64,000 nt of DNA from Proteobacteria bacterium DTSAM18 (GCA_028767165.1 JARACJ010000006.1:62001-126000); one strand, 5' to 3'. Positions 1 to 10,145 are shown, counted from the stretch's first letter. The notes: a model not told the origin generated them from the sequence alone. Numbers and translations: made by a program.

Positions 1-90
1 ACTCCGGTGCGAGGACCTCGTTACCGTAACCCGGCCGTCGAGACTGCCCATCGGCAGCACGGGGCCATTCTGCACAGGAGACGTCTGCCA

Positions 91-138
91 ATGCCAGTCC
101 GCAATGGGGCTGTCAGAAGTGCTATGGCGTCATCGTGA
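91..138 (+). CDS. Possible leader peptide, or the 3' end of an upstream gene
   Basis: ATG at 91 follows AGGAG (76-80) with a 10-base gap and encodes MPVRNGAVRSAMASS. Its TGA (136-138) overlaps the GTG start (135) of the helicase gene, the same stop/start overlap used elsewhere in this window. The helicase GTG has no SD of its own, so translation may be handed over from this frame. The frame is also open leftwards to base 1, so it could instead be the tail of an upstream gene. No homology is recognised. Confidence 0.3.
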   Translation: MPVRNGAVRSAMASS

Positions 139-2537
139 CCATCCGCTTCCACGACGACGAGCTCCTCCTCACCCTGAGCGTCGGCGATCTGCTCCGCAGG
201 TTCGGCCCGCAGGGCCACCTCACCGTGGATTCGCCGAGCCGATCCGCCCACAGGCTCGCCCGCGGCCAGCAGGCCCACCGCGACTGGCAGCAGGCCCGGG
301 CCGCCCACGAACCCGGCTTCCAGGCCGAGGTGGTCGTGCGTCGGGAGCTCCTGGTGGGCCGGTGGCGGGTGGAGCTGATGGGGCGCATCGATGGCCTCAG
401 CCACCACGGAGAGCAGGCCGTCGTGGAGGAGCTGAAGACCACCATCCTGCCCGCCGGTCGTCTGTACGGCACCGCCGAGGCCGACTGGCCCCTGTACGTG
501 GCGCAGCTGCAGCTGTACCTGTGGCTCCTGGACCACACCGGCCCCGTCTCCGGCGAGCTCATCCTCACCTCACTCACCGACGGCGCCCAGCACGTCATCG
601 GGGTGCCCTCCCGTCTCGACGCCACGGCGGACTGGGCCTCGGAGCGGCTGCACCGCCTCATCGACACCCACGAGCGCTGGCAGGAGCGGCTGACCCTGCG
701 CCGTTCCTGGACCGTACCCGAGCCCTTCGATGCATGGCGCGAGGGCCAGGCCGCCATCACCGAACAGGTGCACGACGCCCTCCTGCACGGCGGACAGACC
801 CTGGTGCAGGCCCCCACCGGTCTCGGCAAGACCGCCGCCGTGCTCCAGGGGGCCCTCCGCCACGGCCTCGCCCACGATCGACGCCTGTTCTGGGCCACCG
901 CCAGGAACACCCAGCGCCAACCCATCCAGGATGCCCTGCAGCGCCTGCGCGACCGCGGGCTTCCGGTGCGTTCCGCGGCACTGCAGTCCAAGGCCTCCCT
1001 GTGCCTGATGGACGAGGTCCACTGTCACCCGGACGCCTGCCCCCACGCCGACGGCTACCACGACAAGGTGCACGGCGCGGGCCTGCTGCAACAGGCCTGC
1101 AAGGAGCCCCACCTCGATGGCGAGTGGGCCACGGAGCAGGGCACCCGCCACGAGGTGTGCCCCCACCAGCTCCTCGTCGAGGCCGCCGGCGAGACCGACG
1201 TCGTCATCGGCGACATGAACCTCGTGTTCTCTCCCGGCGCCCAGCAGAAGCGCTGGTTCGGCCCGGAGCAGGCGGAGACCTGGACCGTCGTCAGCGACGA
1301 GGCCCACCAGCTGGTCGACCGCGCCCGCGGTTGGGGCAGCCCTTCGCTGTCCATCTCCGCGCTGCGCCTGGCCCACGAGGCCCTGCAGGCCCACGAAGCC
1401 ACCCGGGGATCGATCTTCGCCCACACCCTGCAGCAGGCGCTGGCGTGGGTCTGGGACGTGCTCGACACCGCGGCCCCCTCCGCCGACGGCTGGTCGCCCG
1501 ATGGCTGGTCGGTGCTCGATCCCCTCCGGGACGCCCTCCAACCCCTGGCCGACCAGCTCGACGTCCTCGGCTTCGAGATGGCGGTGCTCCGCCAGCTGCA
1601 CGACGATCTCGATCCCGAGCGCCACTGGCAGCGCGCCAGCCGGGCCTTGTCCGCCATCGACCAGGTCCTCCGCGAGGGAGGCGAGCACCATCGCCTGATC
1701 GGGGGTGGAAGCCCCGGCCAGGAGCGCCTGCAGGTGGTCTGTCTCCACCCGGGCTTCTGGACGGGCCAGACCCTGCCCCTGCTCGGCGGCTGGATCGGCG
1801 CCTCCGCCACGCTCGACCCGCCGGACTACTACCGGCGCACGTTGGATCTGTCCCCCGAGGCCACCTGGCACACCCGCTCCTCGCCGTTCGATCCCGCGCG
1901 CCGCCTGGTCCTCGTCTCGCCCCGCATCTCCACCCTGTACGCCGACCGGGTCGCCCATGCGGAGCGCACGGCGCGGCTGCTGTGGGACTGCATGCAGGAG
2001 GTTCCCGGTCACGTCGCCGTGTACTTCCCGTCGTTCGCGATGGCCGAGGACATCACCAGCAGGTGGCCCACGAGCCATCGCCCCATCCTCAGGCAGTCTC
2101 CCGGTATGTCTGAAAGCGACCGACGCCGGCTGCTTTCCCGCCTGTCACCGGACAGCGAACCAGCGACCATGGTAGGAATCGCGGGTGGCATCTTCGCCGA
2201 GGGCATCGATCTGCCACGGGGAGCCCTGCGCGCCGTCTTCGTCGTCGGGCCGTGCCTCCCTCCGATCGGACTGGAGCACAAGCTGATCACCGAGCACCTG
2301 CAACAGCAATGGGGCGAAGGGTTCCTGTATGGCTCCCTCATCCCCGGACTCACCCGCGTGATCCAGGCGGCAGGCCGTCTCATCCGCCACCCCGAGGACC
2401 ACGGCGCCATCGTGCTGTTCGGCCGTCGGTTCCGCTGGCCCCGCTACGCCGAACTGCTCCCGCCGGACTGGTCTCCTCAGCTCTGCGAGGATCCCACCGA
2501 AGCGCTCTCGACCTTCTTCCAGCAGGAGCCCGCGTGA
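135..2537 (+). CDS. DinG/XPD-type DNA helicase with N-terminal PD-(D/E)XK nuclease domain
   Basis: 800-residue two-domain protein. Residues about 60-135 look like a RecB/Cas4-type nuclease: GRID with D86, then E99-L-K101 (the ExK pair), then Q124...Y128. From about 205 comes a superfamily 2 helicase: Walker A APTGLGKT (226-233), DEAH box at 388-391, and a motif VI-like QAAGRLIRH near the C-terminus. Between motifs I and II lie cysteines C290, C297, C302, C322 and C342, spaced as in the 4Fe-4S domain of XPD/DinG helicases. Expected activity is ATP-driven 5'-3' DNA unwinding with linked DNA cleavage, presumably in repair or defence. The GTG at 135 is the first usable start in an open frame that continues upstream. 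The downstream patatin gene overlaps the stop as GTGA, so the two are probably one operon. Fold and motifs are seen; the biological role is inference. Confidence 0.85.
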   Translation: MTIRFHDDELLLTLSVGDLLRRFGPQGHLTVDSPSRSAHRLARGQQAHRDWQQARAAHEPGFQAEVVVRRELLVGRWRVELMGRIDGLSHHGEQAVVEELKTTILPAGRLYGTAEADWPLYVAQLQLYLWLLDHTGPVSGELILTSLTDGAQHVIGVPSRLDATADWASERLHRLIDTHERWQERLTLRRSWTVPEPFDAWREGQAAITEQVHDALLHGGQTLVQAPTGLGKTAAVLQGALRHGLAHDRRLFWATARNTQRQPIQDALQRLRDRGLPVRSAALQSKASLCLMDEVHCHPDACPHADGYHDKVHGAGLLQQACKEPHLDGEWATEQGTRHEVCPHQLLVEAAGETDVVIGDMNLVFSPGAQQKRWFGPEQAETWTVVSDEAHQLVDRARGWGSPSLSISALRLAHEALQAHEATRGSIFAHTLQQALAWVWDVLDTAAPSADGWSPDGWSVLDPLRDALQPLADQLDVLGFEMAVLRQLHDDLDPERHWQRASRALSAIDQVLREGGEHHRLIGGGSPGQERLQVVCLHPGFWTGQTLPLLGGWIGASATLDPPDYYRRTLDLSPEATWHTRSSPFDPARRLVLVSPRISTLYADRVAHAERTARLLWDCMQEVPGHVAVYFPSFAMAEDITSRWPTSHRPILRQSPGMSESDRRRLLSRLSPDSEPATMVGIAGGIFAEGIDLPRGALRAVFVVGPCLPPIGLEHKLITEHLQQQWGEGFLYGSLIPGLTRVIQAAGRLIRHPEDHGAIVLFGRRFRWPRYAELLPPDWSPQLCEDPTEALSTFFQQEPA

Positions 2538-3964
2538 TCGAGGCGCCAGTGGACTACAAGCGCCTGGAAGCTCGACGCAGGACGTTCGACGACCTCGAAG
2601 CCCGTCTCGTCCGGCTCGCCGCCGATCTGCCCGCCCGCCAGGTCCACGAGCCGCTTCACAAGATGCGCTACGCCATCTCCCTGGCGCGGCTCACCCACGT
2701 GCGGAACCTCGACGGCCAGGACGTCGACACCACCGGACTGCTCCACCTGCACGCCAGCCAGCTCCGCACGCAGCTGCTGCCCAGGATGCGAGATGCCGAG
2801 ACGTTCTGGGATGCGGTCCACGACGTCGAACAGATCTCCCGCGACTCCCGGCGCACCCGGGAGAGCATCCTGCAGCACCTGCCCATCGACCGGGCGTCCC
2901 TCGAGCGGGAGATCACCACCAAGAAGCTGATCATCGCCTCCGGTGGCGGTGGTGGAGCGGGCTACGGGTACCCCGGTGTGTACGACATGGTCGATCGCAT
3001 CGGCCTGCAGCCGAGCCTCCTCGTGGGCACGTCCATCGGCGCCCTCATGAGCATGTTCCGGGCCCGCGCCTCCCACTTCGATCTATCCTCGCTGCTCGCC
3101 GCCGCACGCGCCCTGTCCTGGTCGAAGGTCTTCCGCATGCTGCAGGCCGAGTCCCGCTACGGTCTGCCCGCCACCCTGCGGCTGTTCCTCCGCAACGCCC
3201 TCGGCAGCCTGTTCATCGAAGACGGCCGGCAGCTCCGGCTGAACGAGACGGCCATCCCGCTCTACGTCGTCGCCTCCGGCCTCACCGTCGACGCCCTCAA
3301 GCACGACCTGAACTACTACGAGCACTTCGCCGACGACATGCTGGGCCGCCGGGGCAAGTTCGCCATGGCCCGCAACATCATGAAGGCCACCGCCATCATC
3401 CGGGAGTTCCTCACCCGACCGGAGACCCTGCGCCGCGTCGTCCTCGGCAGGGCGGAGGGCACCGAGTCCTTCGACGTGCTCGACGCCGCCGGCTTCTCCG
3501 CGGCCATCCCGGGCGTCATCCACTACGACGTCATCCGCGACGACCCCCGGATGACCGCCCTCCTCGACCGCCTGTACGCCAGCTACGGCATCACCCGCCT
3601 CGGCGAGGGAGGTCTCACCTCCAACGTGCCCGCCAAGGTGGGCTGGGAGTCCGCGGTGAGCGGCGAGCTCGACGGCCACCGCAACGCCTTCGTGCTGGCC
3701 CTCGACTGCTTCGCCCCCAGCCGCAGCCGCATCGCCTGGCTTCCCTTCCAGCAGGCGGTCCGGCAGGCCAACGTCGCCTACGACATGAAGTACGCAGACC
3801 TGTACCTGCCCCTCACCAAGACCCTGTCGCCCCTCAACCTGGTGCCGCAGGTCGAGCAGTGCATGCAGGCCATCCGCTGGGGCCGTGCCGCCATCAAGCC
3901 CCACCTCGACTTCCTGCAGGTGATGATGGAGCCCATCGACGTCCTGCGGGACCACAACCCCTGA
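2534..3964 (+). CDS. Patatin-like phospholipase family protein with Glu at the catalytic Asp position
   Basis: 476 residues from GTG at 2534, which overlaps the helicase stop and follows AGGAG (2524-2528) with a 5-base gap. Residues about 133-170 carry the patatin signature: a glycine-rich oxyanion loop (SGGGGGAG, 136-143) and the nucleophile elbow GTSIG (Ser167). In patatins the second catalytic residue is the Asp of a DGG/DGA motif; here the matching site reads GEGGLTSNVP, with Glu358. The first 130 residues are charged, probably helical, and not recognised. No signal peptide is visible. Family members are acyl hydrolases acting on membrane lipids, and some serve as membrane-attacking effectors in defence systems. 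Whether this one is active with Glu is unknown. Tight coupling to a nuclease-helicase suggests a shared function. Confidence 0.82.
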   Translation: MIEAPVDYKRLEARRRTFDDLEARLVRLAADLPARQVHEPLHKMRYAISLARLTHVRNLDGQDVDTTGLLHLHASQLRTQLLPRMRDAETFWDAVHDVEQISRDSRRTRESILQHLPIDRASLEREITTKKLIIASGGGGGAGYGYPGVYDMVDRIGLQPSLLVGTSIGALMSMFRARASHFDLSSLLAAARALSWSKVFRMLQAESRYGLPATLRLFLRNALGSLFIEDGRQLRLNETAIPLYVVASGLTVDALKHDLNYYEHFADDMLGRRGKFAMARNIMKATAIIREFLTRPETLRRVVLGRAEGTESFDVLDAAGFSAAIPGVIHYDVIRDDPRMTALLDRLYASYGITRLGEGGLTSNVPAKVGWESAVSGELDGHRNAFVLALDCFAPSRSRIAWLPFQQAVRQANVAYDMKYADLYLPLTKTLSPLNLVPQVEQCMQAIRWGRAAIKPHLDFLQVMMEPIDVLRDHNP

Positions 3965-3970
3965 CGCAAC

Positions 3971-4004
3971 GAAGGGGCGCCGGCCTGCGCCGACACCCCT
4001 CTTC
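3971..4004. terminator. Bidirectional terminator-like hairpin
   Basis: An imperfect stem (GAAGGGG...CCCCTCTTC, inner CGCCGG/CCG) fills the short gap between the convergent patatin and cysQ genes. It lacks a long T tract, like most candidate terminators in this window. Confidence 0.5.
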
Positions 4005-4021
4005 GCGCGGAGCCTCCGGGC

Positions 4022-4807
4022 TCAGCTGCGGGCCTGGACGAGCTCCATGATCTTGTCGTGCAGCACGCCATTGGTGCCTGCCACGCCGATGTGCAGCGGG
4101 CTCGGGCTGTTGAAGACGTAGGGCTCGGCCTTGCCGTTGGAGGCATGACCACCCGCAGCCAGCACACAGGCCACACCACCCAGCAGATCCCACTCGTTGC
4201 GGGGCTTGGGGGTGAAGGTGGCATCGGCCAGGCCAGCCGCCACGAGGCCGAACTTGTAGGCCACGGAGCCGACGGGCTCGAACTCGGCCACGTCCTTGAG
4301 GTGGTCGAACCAGCCCTTGCGGAACTCGGAACCGGACACCACGAGGCGCGCGCCCTCGAGGGAGCCACGCCCCGTGACGGTGCAGGGCTCGCCGTTGTAG
4401 GTGGCGCCCTTGCCCACGACGCCGGTGAACAGCTCACCCGTGGCGGGGTTGTACAGCACGCCCACGGTGGCCTTGCCGTCGACCGCGAGACCCACGCTCA
4501 CGACGAACTGGGGCACCTTCTCGGTGAACTCGCGGGTGCCATCGATGGGATCGATGATCCACACCCGGGACTTCTCCAGGCGCTCGGGGGAGTCCTTGGT
4601 CTCCTCGGAGAGCAGACCGTCCTCCGGGAAGGCCTCCGTGATGATCTGGGTGAGGATGTCGTTGGACTTCAGGTCGGCCTCGGTGAGGGGACCCTTGCCA
4701 TCGGCCTTCTCCACGCTGGAGACCTCGTCGCGCTCGTAGATCTCGCGAACAGCGGCGCCGGCGGTCGTCGCGGCCTGGATCGCCACCATCAATTCCTTCT
4801 CGTACAC
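4022..4807 (-). CDS. cysQ: 3'(2'),5'-bisphosphate nucleotidase / inositol monophosphatase family
   Basis: 261 residues, the usual length for CysQ/inositol monophosphatase-fold enzymes. The metal-binding motifs are present in order: a SEET motif (GLLSEETKD), the DPIDGTREF core (Asp-Pro-Ile-Asp-Gly-Thr) and the C-terminal EWDLLGG motif. CysQ hydrolyses PAP/PAPS to AMP/APS, recycling a by-product of sulfate assimilation; related enzymes dephosphorylate inositol phosphates. REF after DPIDGT and the overall length favour CysQ over SuhB. It is the last gene of a minus-strand group, 27 bases after a lipoprotein gene, and probably cotranscribed with it. Confidence 0.85.
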   Translation of the reverse strand: MYEKELMVAIQAATTAGAAVREIYERDEVSSVEKADGKGPLTEADLKSNDILTQIITEAFPEDGLLSEETKDSPERLEKSRVWIIDPIDGTREFTEKVPQFVVSVGLAVDGKATVGVLYNPATGELFTGVVGKGATYNGEPCTVTGRGSLEGARLVVSGSEFRKGWFDHLKDVAEFEPVGSVAYKFGLVAAGLADATFTPKPRNEWDLLGGVACVLAAGGHASNGKAEPYVFNSPSPLHIGVAGTNGVLHDKIMELVQARS

Positions 4808-4834
4808 AGGGCCTCCACATTCTGGAAGCCCTAC

Positions 4835-5731
4835 CTACTGCTCATCGGGGCACCAGGGCAACCCGGAGCAGGATCGAAGCTCCCGTGTGGACACCGTCTC
4901 CCCGGTGGAGAGCAGCACCTTTTCCTTGATCATCCCCAGACCTTCGACGTACCAGGCATCCACCTGCTTCTCCTCGGCCGTGGTGGACACGCTTGCGCCG
5001 AGGAGCTGCTGCAACAGGGCGAGGATGGGATCGCCGGACTGGGCGTTGGCGGTCCACTCCGTGTAGATGCTGGTCATGTGGAACGCATCGAACGTGCCGG
5101 CGGGCACGGTGACCTCCTCGATGCCGTGGTAGAGCACGGAGTCCACGTTCTGCCGCAGGGTGAGCGTGTAGATGCCCTTGGAGACGGAGAAGCGGTTGTT
5201 CTCGGACAGGTGATCCGCCACCGCCGGCGGGGTGGCGTCCATGTGGGAGGCGTCCGGCAGCACGGGCTTGGGATCGTCGGCCACCGCGGTGACCGTGGCG
5301 CCTCCCCCGGCCCGCCTCCAGGCCACCTCGTACAGCCCCGTCTCCCCGAGGTCGCACCGCATCCACCGGGTGACCGTGCCGTTGCTGGATCCAGCCCCCG
5401 TGATCTCCTCGGTGACCTTCCACGCCTCTCCCACCGCCGCGCCCGAGGGCGTGGCCTCATAGCCCTGGGGCGCGTGCACCTCGGTGCCGCTCACCTCGTC
5501 GATGGTGACGTCGTAGGTGCGGGTCCAGTCCGACCACTCCACCGGGTGGAAGAGGTGGCAGTCGATGGGCGGGATCACCACCTCGTCCGGCAGGTCGAAG
5601 GTATCGCCGGTGGGCACAGCCGGAAGCTCGAAGGTATCTCCCGTGACCCTCACGCCCACCCCCGTGTCGGTGGGCGGATCCACCGGATCATCGAGCCCCA
5701 CGGTGCAACCGATCAACCACACCCACCACAT
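4835..5731 (-). CDS. Exported lipoprotein of unknown function
   Basis: 298 residues. ATG at 5731 is preferred over an upstream in-frame start because AGGGGAGGG lies just before it and the protein then begins MWWVWLIGCTVGL, a short signal peptide with a lipobox ending at Cys. After the lipidated Cys comes a low-complexity linker with a repeated GDTF(E/D)LP motif, then a roughly 240-residue domain that I do not recognise. The text contains strands typical of periplasmic beta-rich proteins (GIYTLTLRQNVDSV, VTVPAGTFDAFHMT), the latter reminiscent of LolA/DUF3108-like folds where a processed substrate value is converted. Four cysteines lie in the mature part. Placed between tatA and cysQ. Confidence 0.7.
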   Translation of the reverse strand: MWWVWLIGCTVGLDDPVDPPTDTGVGVRVTGDTFELPAVPTGDTFDLPDEVVIPPIDCHLFHPVEWSDWTRTYDVTIDEVSGTEVHAPQGYEATPSGAAVGEAWKVTEEITGAGSSNGTVTRWMRCDLGETGLYEVAWRRAGGGATVTAVADDPKPVLPDASHMDATPPAVADHLSENNRFSVSKGIYTLTLRQNVDSVLYHGIEEVTVPAGTFDAFHMTSIYTEWTANAQSGDPILALLQQLLGASVSTTAEEKQVDAWYVEGLGMIKEKVLLSTGETVSTRELRSCSGLPWCPDEQ

Positions 5732-5778
5732 GGTCCCTCCCCTGGAATCAGGCGGCAAACCTACCACAAGACGCACGA

Positions 5779-5808
5779 CGCCCTCCCGGCCTTGCGGCGG
5801 GGAGGGCG
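5779..5808 (-). terminator. Hairpin after tatA
   Basis: CGCCCTCCC (5779-5787) pairs perfectly with GGGAGGGCG (5800-5808) across a 12-base loop that can pair further (GCC/GGC). It lies 21 bases past the tatA stop. There is no T tract, so a processing or stability role is also possible. Confidence 0.5.
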
Positions 5809-5828
5809 ACGGGTCGACGGAGCGGGGA

Positions 5829-6071
5829 TCAGCGCTTGGTGGGATCCTTCTGCTCGTCCTTCACGACGTGGGCATCCTCGACACCCTCCTGGGAGTCGAT
5901 GGCCTTGGGCGCCTCGTCGTCGGAGACATCCTTGGGCTCGTCCTTCTGGGCTTGCCGGAACTTCTTCACGCCGGATCCGAGGGACTCCATCACCTGAGGA
6001 AGCCGGCCTGCGCCGAAGACGATGAGGATGATCACAAGGATGATGATCAGTTCAGTGGTGCCCAGGTTCAT
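5829..6071 (-). CDS. tatA: Sec-independent twin-arginine translocase subunit TatA/TatE
   Basis: 80 residues. An N-terminal membrane helix (about residues 6-20, rich in Ile/Leu/Val) is followed by the family hinge FGAGRLPQ and an amphipathic helix, (V)[18 protein letters not shown], then an acidic, probably disordered tail. TatA oligomers form the protein-conducting part of the Tat system, which exports folded, often cofactor-bearing proteins. tatB and tatC are not adjacent. A 396-base non-coding stretch separates it from lnt upstream. Confidence 0.92.
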   Translation of the reverse strand: MNLGTTELIIILVIILIVFGAGRLPQVMESLGSGVKKFRQAQKDEPKDVSDDEAPKAIDSQEGVEDAHVVKDEQKDPTKR

Positions 6072-6467
6072 GCCAGCACTCCGTTCATAAGTACATCGGA
6101 CGCCTCATATCGCATCGGGCGTCGACGTGCACAAGGTCGGCCATCCGCCGCGTTGCAACGCCACAAACGAGAGCCGAAAACCAGCTTCCGGTACCTGTTC
6201 CGGCGCCCGCGCGCCATCGTGGGCGCGGTACCGGATGAGCGGGAAGGTGATGCTGGGGAGGAAGAAGACCTCCCTCGTCGGGGCCCACGGCAAGAGATGG
6301 AGGAGACGCAAAGATACCGGGCTTGGACCTGACGAGGGAGGTTCCAGAACATCGAAGTCGTTCCACACATACGGTATCGGAGATTCATCCGACCCCATAC
6401 CGCCTGACATCTTCCTGACATTTCCATGGCAGTGGATCCGCCAGGAACCTCCCTTTCTATCGACGTG
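6072..6467. other. Intergenic stretch between lnt and tatA with two inverted repeats
   Basis: 396 bases with no convincing gene; short open frames here show no recognisable family. It contains a nested dyad: TCCGGTACC (6187-6195) with GGTACCGGA (6227-6235), enclosing GCGCCC (6203-6208) with GGGCGC (6221-6226). A second, perfect 12-base dyad is ACCTCCCTCGTC (6268-6279) with GACGAGGGAGGT (6331-6342). These could be the lnt terminator, a tatA leader structure or a small RNA. Confidence 0.5.
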
Positions 6468-8411
6468 TCAGCCCGCAGCTGAGGCAGAGTCCGCTGCGCG
6501 TTGACGTGTTCGCCACCAGGCGAGGGCGCACACGAGGGCGCTCACCCACACCCACCAGCTCCCCCACTTCGCGAACAAGGTGTCGAAGGTCTTCACGCGG
6601 ACCGGCACCATCCGGTGGGCTTCCTCGAACAGCTCGGTCTGTGCATGGATGCGACCGTGGGGCTCCACCACGAACGACAGACCGCTGTAGGCGCTGCGGA
6701 ACACGGGCGTGCCGAGCTCGACGGCTCGGATCGCCACCAGCATGCCGTGCAAGGCACTCGCGGCCGTGTCGCCGAACCAGGCGTCGTTGGTGACGTTCAC
6801 GAACAGATCCGGCGCTTCATACTCGTCGCACACGTAGCCGAGGATCGCCTCGTAGCAGATGGGCGTGGCGAGTCGACCGCCGTTGGACTCGAACACGACC
6901 GCCTCGGTGCCCGCACGGAAGTTGCCGGGACCTTCGATGAGATCGGCGATCCAGGGGAAGGTCTGCGCACCCGGCAGGTACTCGCCGAACGGCAGCGGCA
7001 CCATCTTGTCGTAGTGGGGCGGCGCCGGGAACAGCTCGCACTCCTGGTCGAGGTCGCAGGTGAAGTAGAAGCCCGGGCAGTCTCCGGAGTCGCACCCCTC
7101 GGCGATGGCGATGAGGTAGGGCCCGCGTCGACGGTCCATCTTCAGGCGCCCCTCCACCATGGGGCCCACCTGCCTGCGGGCGGTCAGGTAGCGGCCGTAG
7201 AGCGCATCGTCGGCCACGAGGGCCCGCGCGAGGGTGTCCCGGGCCGCGTGGACCTCCTCCCGCAGGACAGGCAGGTTGTCGACGCAGGTGCCGGCGAGCG
7301 CCCACTGGGACGCCAGCTGGTGCACCGCCACCCGCACGACCTCGGCATCCTCCGCGAACGCACCCGCGGGACATCCGTCGTCGATCCAGGCCTGGACGTC
7401 GGCCTCGAGGCTGGCCCCCGGGACGCCCGCCAGCTGCTCACGACCGAAGTAGTACACGCTGTTGAAGCTCAGCACCCGGCCCGTCTCCCCCATCTCGGGA
7501 TCCGACGACCGCTCCCGGGTGCCGCCGCCGACCACCAGGTCGAAGTCCCCCCGCTCCACCAGCTCCCACAGCAGCACGGCCGCCGTGGACCCGTTGAGCG
7601 AGTAGGGCGACGCCCCCTCCGGCCACACCACGAGATCCACACTGCCCCTGGGGAACGCCTTGGTGGACTCCATCCAGAACTCGAAGGCCTCGCGGGACTT
7701 GCCCCGACGCTCCACCATCGTGACGTCGTCCTGGATCTGGGCGACCCGGGTGGGCTCCACCTGCTGCAGCTCCTTCTCGATCCGCTGGATGCGGCCATTG
7801 CCCCAGATCACGATCAGGCTCACCACCGCCACCGCCGCACTGAACCAGGGCACGGGGAAGGGCCGGCCCTCACGACGGCGGTACATGGCCTCCGCGAGCG
7901 TGGTGTTGAAGAACAGGACGAGCCAGGAGAGCCCCCACACGCCCGTGATGCTCGTGAGCTGCCACACGGGCAGGAACTGGAACTGGCTGACACCCTGGTT
8001 GTACGGGAACAGGATGATCCACGAGCCGATCCACTCGACCACCACCAGCCACGAGGGCAGCACGATCATCCACCAGTCGCCGAACCGGCGGCGCATCTGG
8101 TGCACCCACGCGAAGGCGAAGAAGTAGGGCAGTCCGAACACCACCGAGAACAGCAGCAGGATGATCCACGCCACCGGCATGGGCAGGTTGCTGAACAGGG
8201 TGATGGTGTCGGCGATCCAGCTGAAGATGAACGCCTCCGCCAGCGTGCCGTACCAGAACACGAGCCAGCGGTTCGCCCGGGGCGTCTCCTCCCGCAGTGC
8301 CCAGAACATGGGCAGGTAGGCGATCCAGTGCAGGTACCAGTGACCCCAGGGCGCCACGAGGAACGACACGAGGAAGGCCGCGAGAGAGACCATCAGGAAA
8401 CGGATCACCAT
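6468..8411 (-). CDS. lnt: Apolipoprotein N-acyltransferase with a large Cys-rich insertion
   Basis: 647 residues from ATG at 8411, chosen because AAGGAG lies 7 bases upstream and the protein then opens directly with a membrane helix. Six or so membrane helices occupy residues 1-210, followed by the nitrilase-like periplasmic domain and a final helix at about 618-635. The catalytic triad is recognisable: Glu265 (WPEG), Lys469 (YDKMVPLPFGEYLP) and Cys519 (TPICYEA). Lnt adds the third acyl chain to diacylated lipoproteins in the inner membrane, fitting the many lipoproteins here. Unusually, Glu and Lys are 204 residues apart, against 68 in E. coli Lnt; the extra roughly 135 residues (bases about 7015-7430) hold six cysteines and suggest a disulfide-bonded periplasmic module. 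The protein is correspondingly longer than the usual 500-550. Confidence 0.88.
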   Translation of the reverse strand: MVIRFLMVSLAAFLVSFLVAPWGHWYLHWIAYLPMFWALREETPRANRWLVFWYGTLAEAFIFSWIADTITLFSNLPMPVAWIILLLFSVVFGLPYFFAFAWVHQMRRRFGDWWMIVLPSWLVVVEWIGSWIILFPYNQGVSQFQFLPVWQLTSITGVWGLSWLVLFFNTTLAEAMYRRREGRPFPVPWFSAAVAVVSLIVIWGNGRIQRIEKELQQVEPTRVAQIQDDVTMVERRGKSREAFEFWMESTKAFPRGSVDLVVWPEGASPYSLNGSTAAVLLWELVERGDFDLVVGGGTRERSSDPEMGETGRVLSFNSVYYFGREQLAGVPGASLEADVQAWIDDGCPAGAFAEDAEVVRVAVHQLASQWALAGTCVDNLPVLREEVHAARDTLARALVADDALYGRYLTARRQVGPMVEGRLKMDRRRGPYLIAIAEGCDSGDCPGFYFTCDLDQECELFPAPPHYDKMVPLPFGEYLPGAQTFPWIADLIEGPGNFRAGTEAVVFESNGGRLATPICYEAILGYVCDEYEAPDLFVNVTNDAWFGDTAASALHGMLVAIRAVELGTPVFRSAYSGLSFVVEPHGRIHAQTELFEEAHRMVPVRVKTFDTLFAKWGSWWVWVSALVCALAWWRTRQRAADSASAAG

Positions 8412-8477
8412 GGACGAACTCCTTGGGGGCGGAGGTAAGCCTGTAGCCCCGGCCTGCCCACCCCAAGACGAGCAGAA

Positions 8478-8499
8478 CCCGCCGGGGTGACCCGGCGGG
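8478..8499 (-). terminator. groEL terminator
   Basis: A perfect 9-bp stem, CCCGCCGGG (8478-8486) and CCCGGCGGG (8491-8499) with a 4-base loop, starts 26 bases after the groEL stop. Read on the minus strand it is followed by TTCTGCTCGTCTT, a weak T-rich stretch. Confidence 0.7.
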
Positions 8500-8525
8500 C
8501 TCAATCTACCGCAGAGGAGAAGGAA

Positions 8526-10145
<1,620 letters not shown>

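Noticed and set aside
135-2537. Cas4 or CRISPR-associated DinG (CasDinG)
   Set aside because: The protein has nuclease and DinG-like domains, but no cas gene or repeat array lies nearby.
6127-6504. 125-codon frame across the lnt-tatA gap
   Set aside because: No SD, no family, basic low-complexity composition and overlaps the lnt stop.
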